A DNA stretch of 64,000 bases, from NCBI RefSeq assembly GCF_026008515.1, contig NZ_BQYM01000014.1:33857-97856 (forward strand), written 5' to 3'. Of the stretch, positions 62,628 through 64,000 are shown one piece after another. The first letter of the stretch is position 1, and the number at the start of each line of letters is the position of its first letter. The notes beneath the pieces were generated by a model. It was not told where the DNA came from, searched no databases, and saw nothing but the letters and a program-made list of their open reading frames with translations. Position numbers and translations under genes: made by a program. This DNA comes from Hoyosella levis (lineage in GTDB: Bacteria > Actinomycetota > Actinomycetes > Mycobacteriales > Mycobacteriaceae).

Positions 62628-63473
62628 ATGAGCGATGGTGGTGAAACGCGGGGTGCTCGCTTGGTTCGCGAGGGGGCGGCGGTTCATGAGGGAGCCGCGC
62701 TCTTCGCGCGCTACGCCTACCCGCCGAATGCCCTCGGGTACTGCGGGCCGTCCGACACCCGCCAGACAGTGGCGCATTTGGGGGTTGGTGGTGCCTCGGG
62801 TGGTGCGGTCTCGGGTGCGGCAGTCTCGGGGGTTGCAGAGCGGAAGGCGACCGAGCAGTGGGCGCGCAGCTTCGACGGCGCCTGGCCGTACCTGCACGCG
62901 ATCGCTGAGGGAGCTGGCCGCGGTGGCCAGCTAGAGGGCCTTCTGGACGGCCTGCTCGACCCCGAGATCGTCGAGGCCTACTGGCTCGGCAATCCACTCC
63001 TCGATAACCTCGATCCCCACGCGCTGCTCCAGCAGTTGCGCCGCGACTTCGCCCAGCAATCCGGCCACATCCTCGACGGCATCCACCACGCCTGCGCCCA
63101 CCACACCTTCCACGTGCTCACCGTCTACCCCTGGACACGCCTCCTCGGCCACGGCCCCGCCGCCCTCGACATCCTGCAGAAATGCCGCATCCGCTGGGGC
63201 ACCGTCACGGCCGTGAACGACACCACCGCCACCGTCACCACCCAGCCGCTGACCTACAACGGCCAGCTCGCCCTCGGCGACCCCACCGAGGAAACCGCGA
63301 CCTGGCGCAGCCCCGGCACCTCCCTCGCCCCACGACCTCACCCCGGCGAACAGGTGGCGCTGCACTGGGACTGGATCTGCAGTCCACTTAACGCGACCCA
63401 GCTCGACGCGCTCCAGCACTACACCGACGTCAGCCTCGGGATTGCTAATGAATGGCTGCGCGAGCGGGGGTAG
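62628..63473 (+). CDS. conserved hydrogenase-operon protein (DUF6390-like)
   Basis: 281-aa soluble protein with the opening ALFARYAYPPNALGYCGPSD, a short Gly/Ala/Ser/Val repeat (GASGGAVSGAAVSGVA), and a mainly helical rest ending in LHWDWICSPL and YTDVSLGIANEWL. The FHVLTVYPWTRLLGHG segment has His residues that could bind metal. I recall the family as DUF6390, limited to hydrogenase loci. It is the last gene of the operon; function unknown. Confidence 0.82.
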   Translation: MSDGGETRGARLVREGAAVHEGAALFARYAYPPNALGYCGPSDTRQTVAHLGVGGASGGAVSGAAVSGVAERKATEQWARSFDGAWPYLHAIAEGAGRGGQLEGLLDGLLDPEIVEAYWLGNPLLDNLDPHALLQQLRRDFAQQSGHILDGIHHACAHHTFHVLTVYPWTRLLGHGPAALDILQKCRIRWGTVTAVNDTTATVTTQPLTYNGQLALGDPTEETATWRSPGTSLAPRPHPGEQVALHWDWICSPLNATQLDALQHYTDVSLGIANEWLRERG

Positions 63474-63545
63474 GGGTTGGGTGGCGGAGAACCCTCGGTA
63501 GTCGTCTTGCTGCCGGAAGTTGCGGCGCCCGCTAATCTGTCATCC

Positions 63546-63878
63546 GTGGCAACCATCGAGGTGAACGATCGCACCGTGACCATCCGGCTCAGCACGCGCG
63601 AGAAGATCGCGGGCCTGCACGGAGATCTCGTCATTCCCCGTTCCCGGATCCGCAGGGCATACGCCGCCGCGAACGGGTTCGGCGAGCTGCACGGCATGCG
63701 CGCCCCCGGCACCGGCGTGCCCACGATCATCGCGATGGGTACCTGGCGCGGCAAGGGCAAGACCTACGCCAACCTCACCCGCGGCGAGGCACTCGTTCTC
63801 GACCTGCGTGATCACGAGTACAAGCGGGCCGTCATCACCACTCCGGACGCGGGCGCGATCGCCGCGCAGCTGGGGTAG
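63546..63878 (+). CDS. small PH-like-domain hypothetical protein
   Basis: 110-aa single-domain protein of beta-strands with a C-terminal helix: VATIEVNDRTVTIRLSTRE, LVIPRSRIRRAY, TYANLTRGEALVLDLRDHEYKRAVITTPDAGAIAAQL. This fits small bacterial PH-like proteins that are common in actinobacteria and of unknown function. The GTG at 63546 is chosen because the frame upstream lacks a start with good signals. Not part of the hydrogenase operon by function, though it lies 72 bp after it. Confidence 0.72.
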   Translation: MATIEVNDRTVTIRLSTREKIAGLHGDLVIPRSRIRRAYAAANGFGELHGMRAPGTGVPTIIAMGTWRGKGKTYANLTRGEALVLDLRDHEYKRAVITTPDAGAIAAQLG

Positions 63879-63891
63879 GAGTTTGGGGCCC

Positions 63892-63916
63892 CGCGAGAGT
63901 GCGAAAAACGACAGGT
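63892..63916. repeat. palindromic intergenic element, family 1 (half-copy)
   Basis: GCGAGAGTGCGAAAAACGA followed by CAGG matches the left arm of the elements at 11710 and 29518. The expected right arm is not recognisable in the next 60 bp, so this is a half-element or a decayed copy. It lies 14 bp after the preceding stop. Confidence 0.6.
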
Positions 63917-64000
63917 TTCAGCGGGCGGTTTCAGGGAGCCATCGCAACACCTGCGATCAGTCCTGCCAGCTTGTCACAGGGCTTGCTCCAGCCCAGGGTC

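Overview
The window is high-GC actinobacterial DNA from a mycolic-acid-type member of the Mycobacteriales. The evidence is a furA-katG pair with a mycobacterial-style operator, an antigen-85-like mycolyltransferase, a WS/DGAT wax-ester/triacylglycerol synthase, a saccharopine-dehydrogenase-like trans-acting enoyl reductase, an EspC-like type VII secretion operon, and heavy use of GTG starts with 4-bp ATGA/GTGA gene overlaps. I cannot name the genus. No rRNA, tRNA, CRISPR array, complete insertion sequence or prophage was seen.

Layout. 0-9.5 kb is mixed housekeeping and envelope genes: a DUF952-cupin fusion, an M15 D,D-peptidase, a PrsW-type intramembrane protease, FabH, a secreted NlpC/P60 hydrolase, an ECF sigma factor and a secreted lipase. 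9.6-15.6 kb holds a MOSC protein, an AAA ATPase, a methyltransferase, katG-furA, a DoxX-like protein and a cupin. 15.9-29.5 kb is a single operon centred on two giant polyketide/PUFA-synthase-like proteins (2263 and 1488 aa). Together they carry ER(two NMO-like barrels)-KS-AT-ACP-KR and KS-AT-DH-PPTase. A discrete ACP, an alpha/beta hydrolase and a family-1 glycosyltransferase follow with overlapping or touching reading frames. My reading is a self-contained, iterative secondary-lipid synthase whose product is released and glycosylated; the product is unknown.

29.6-36.7 kb continues the lipid theme (mycolyltransferase, WS/DGAT, SDR, trans-acting enoyl reductase). 36.9-40.3 kb is a three-gene operon: EspC-like protein, 778-aa helical protein, lipoprotein. 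This looks like a type VII secretion substrate module. 41.1-46.8 kb is a TetR-controlled acyl-CoA dehydrogenase / hot-dog thioesterase / aldehyde dehydrogenase / acyl-CoA ligase operon with a long palindrome over its promoter.

46.9-63.5 kb is a [NiFe]-hydrogenase locus of the group 1h (high-affinity, actinobacterial, formerly group 5) type. hypA-hypB and a secreted cupin come first. They are separated by about 1.9 kb of degenerate, lower-GC DNA, including a truncated siderophore-binding-protein gene, from a long operon: hhyS-hhyL, a NifU-Rieske fusion, three conserved proteins of unknown function, a 39-aa membrane peptide, a maturation protease, hypC, hypF, a second hypC, hypD, hypE and a DUF6390-like gene. 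The hhyS promoter carries a near-perfect cAMP-CRP/GlxR-type site.

Several families of palindromic intergenic elements (about 50-80 bp) sit at the 3' ends of genes throughout the window. They look like terminators or small dispersed repeats.
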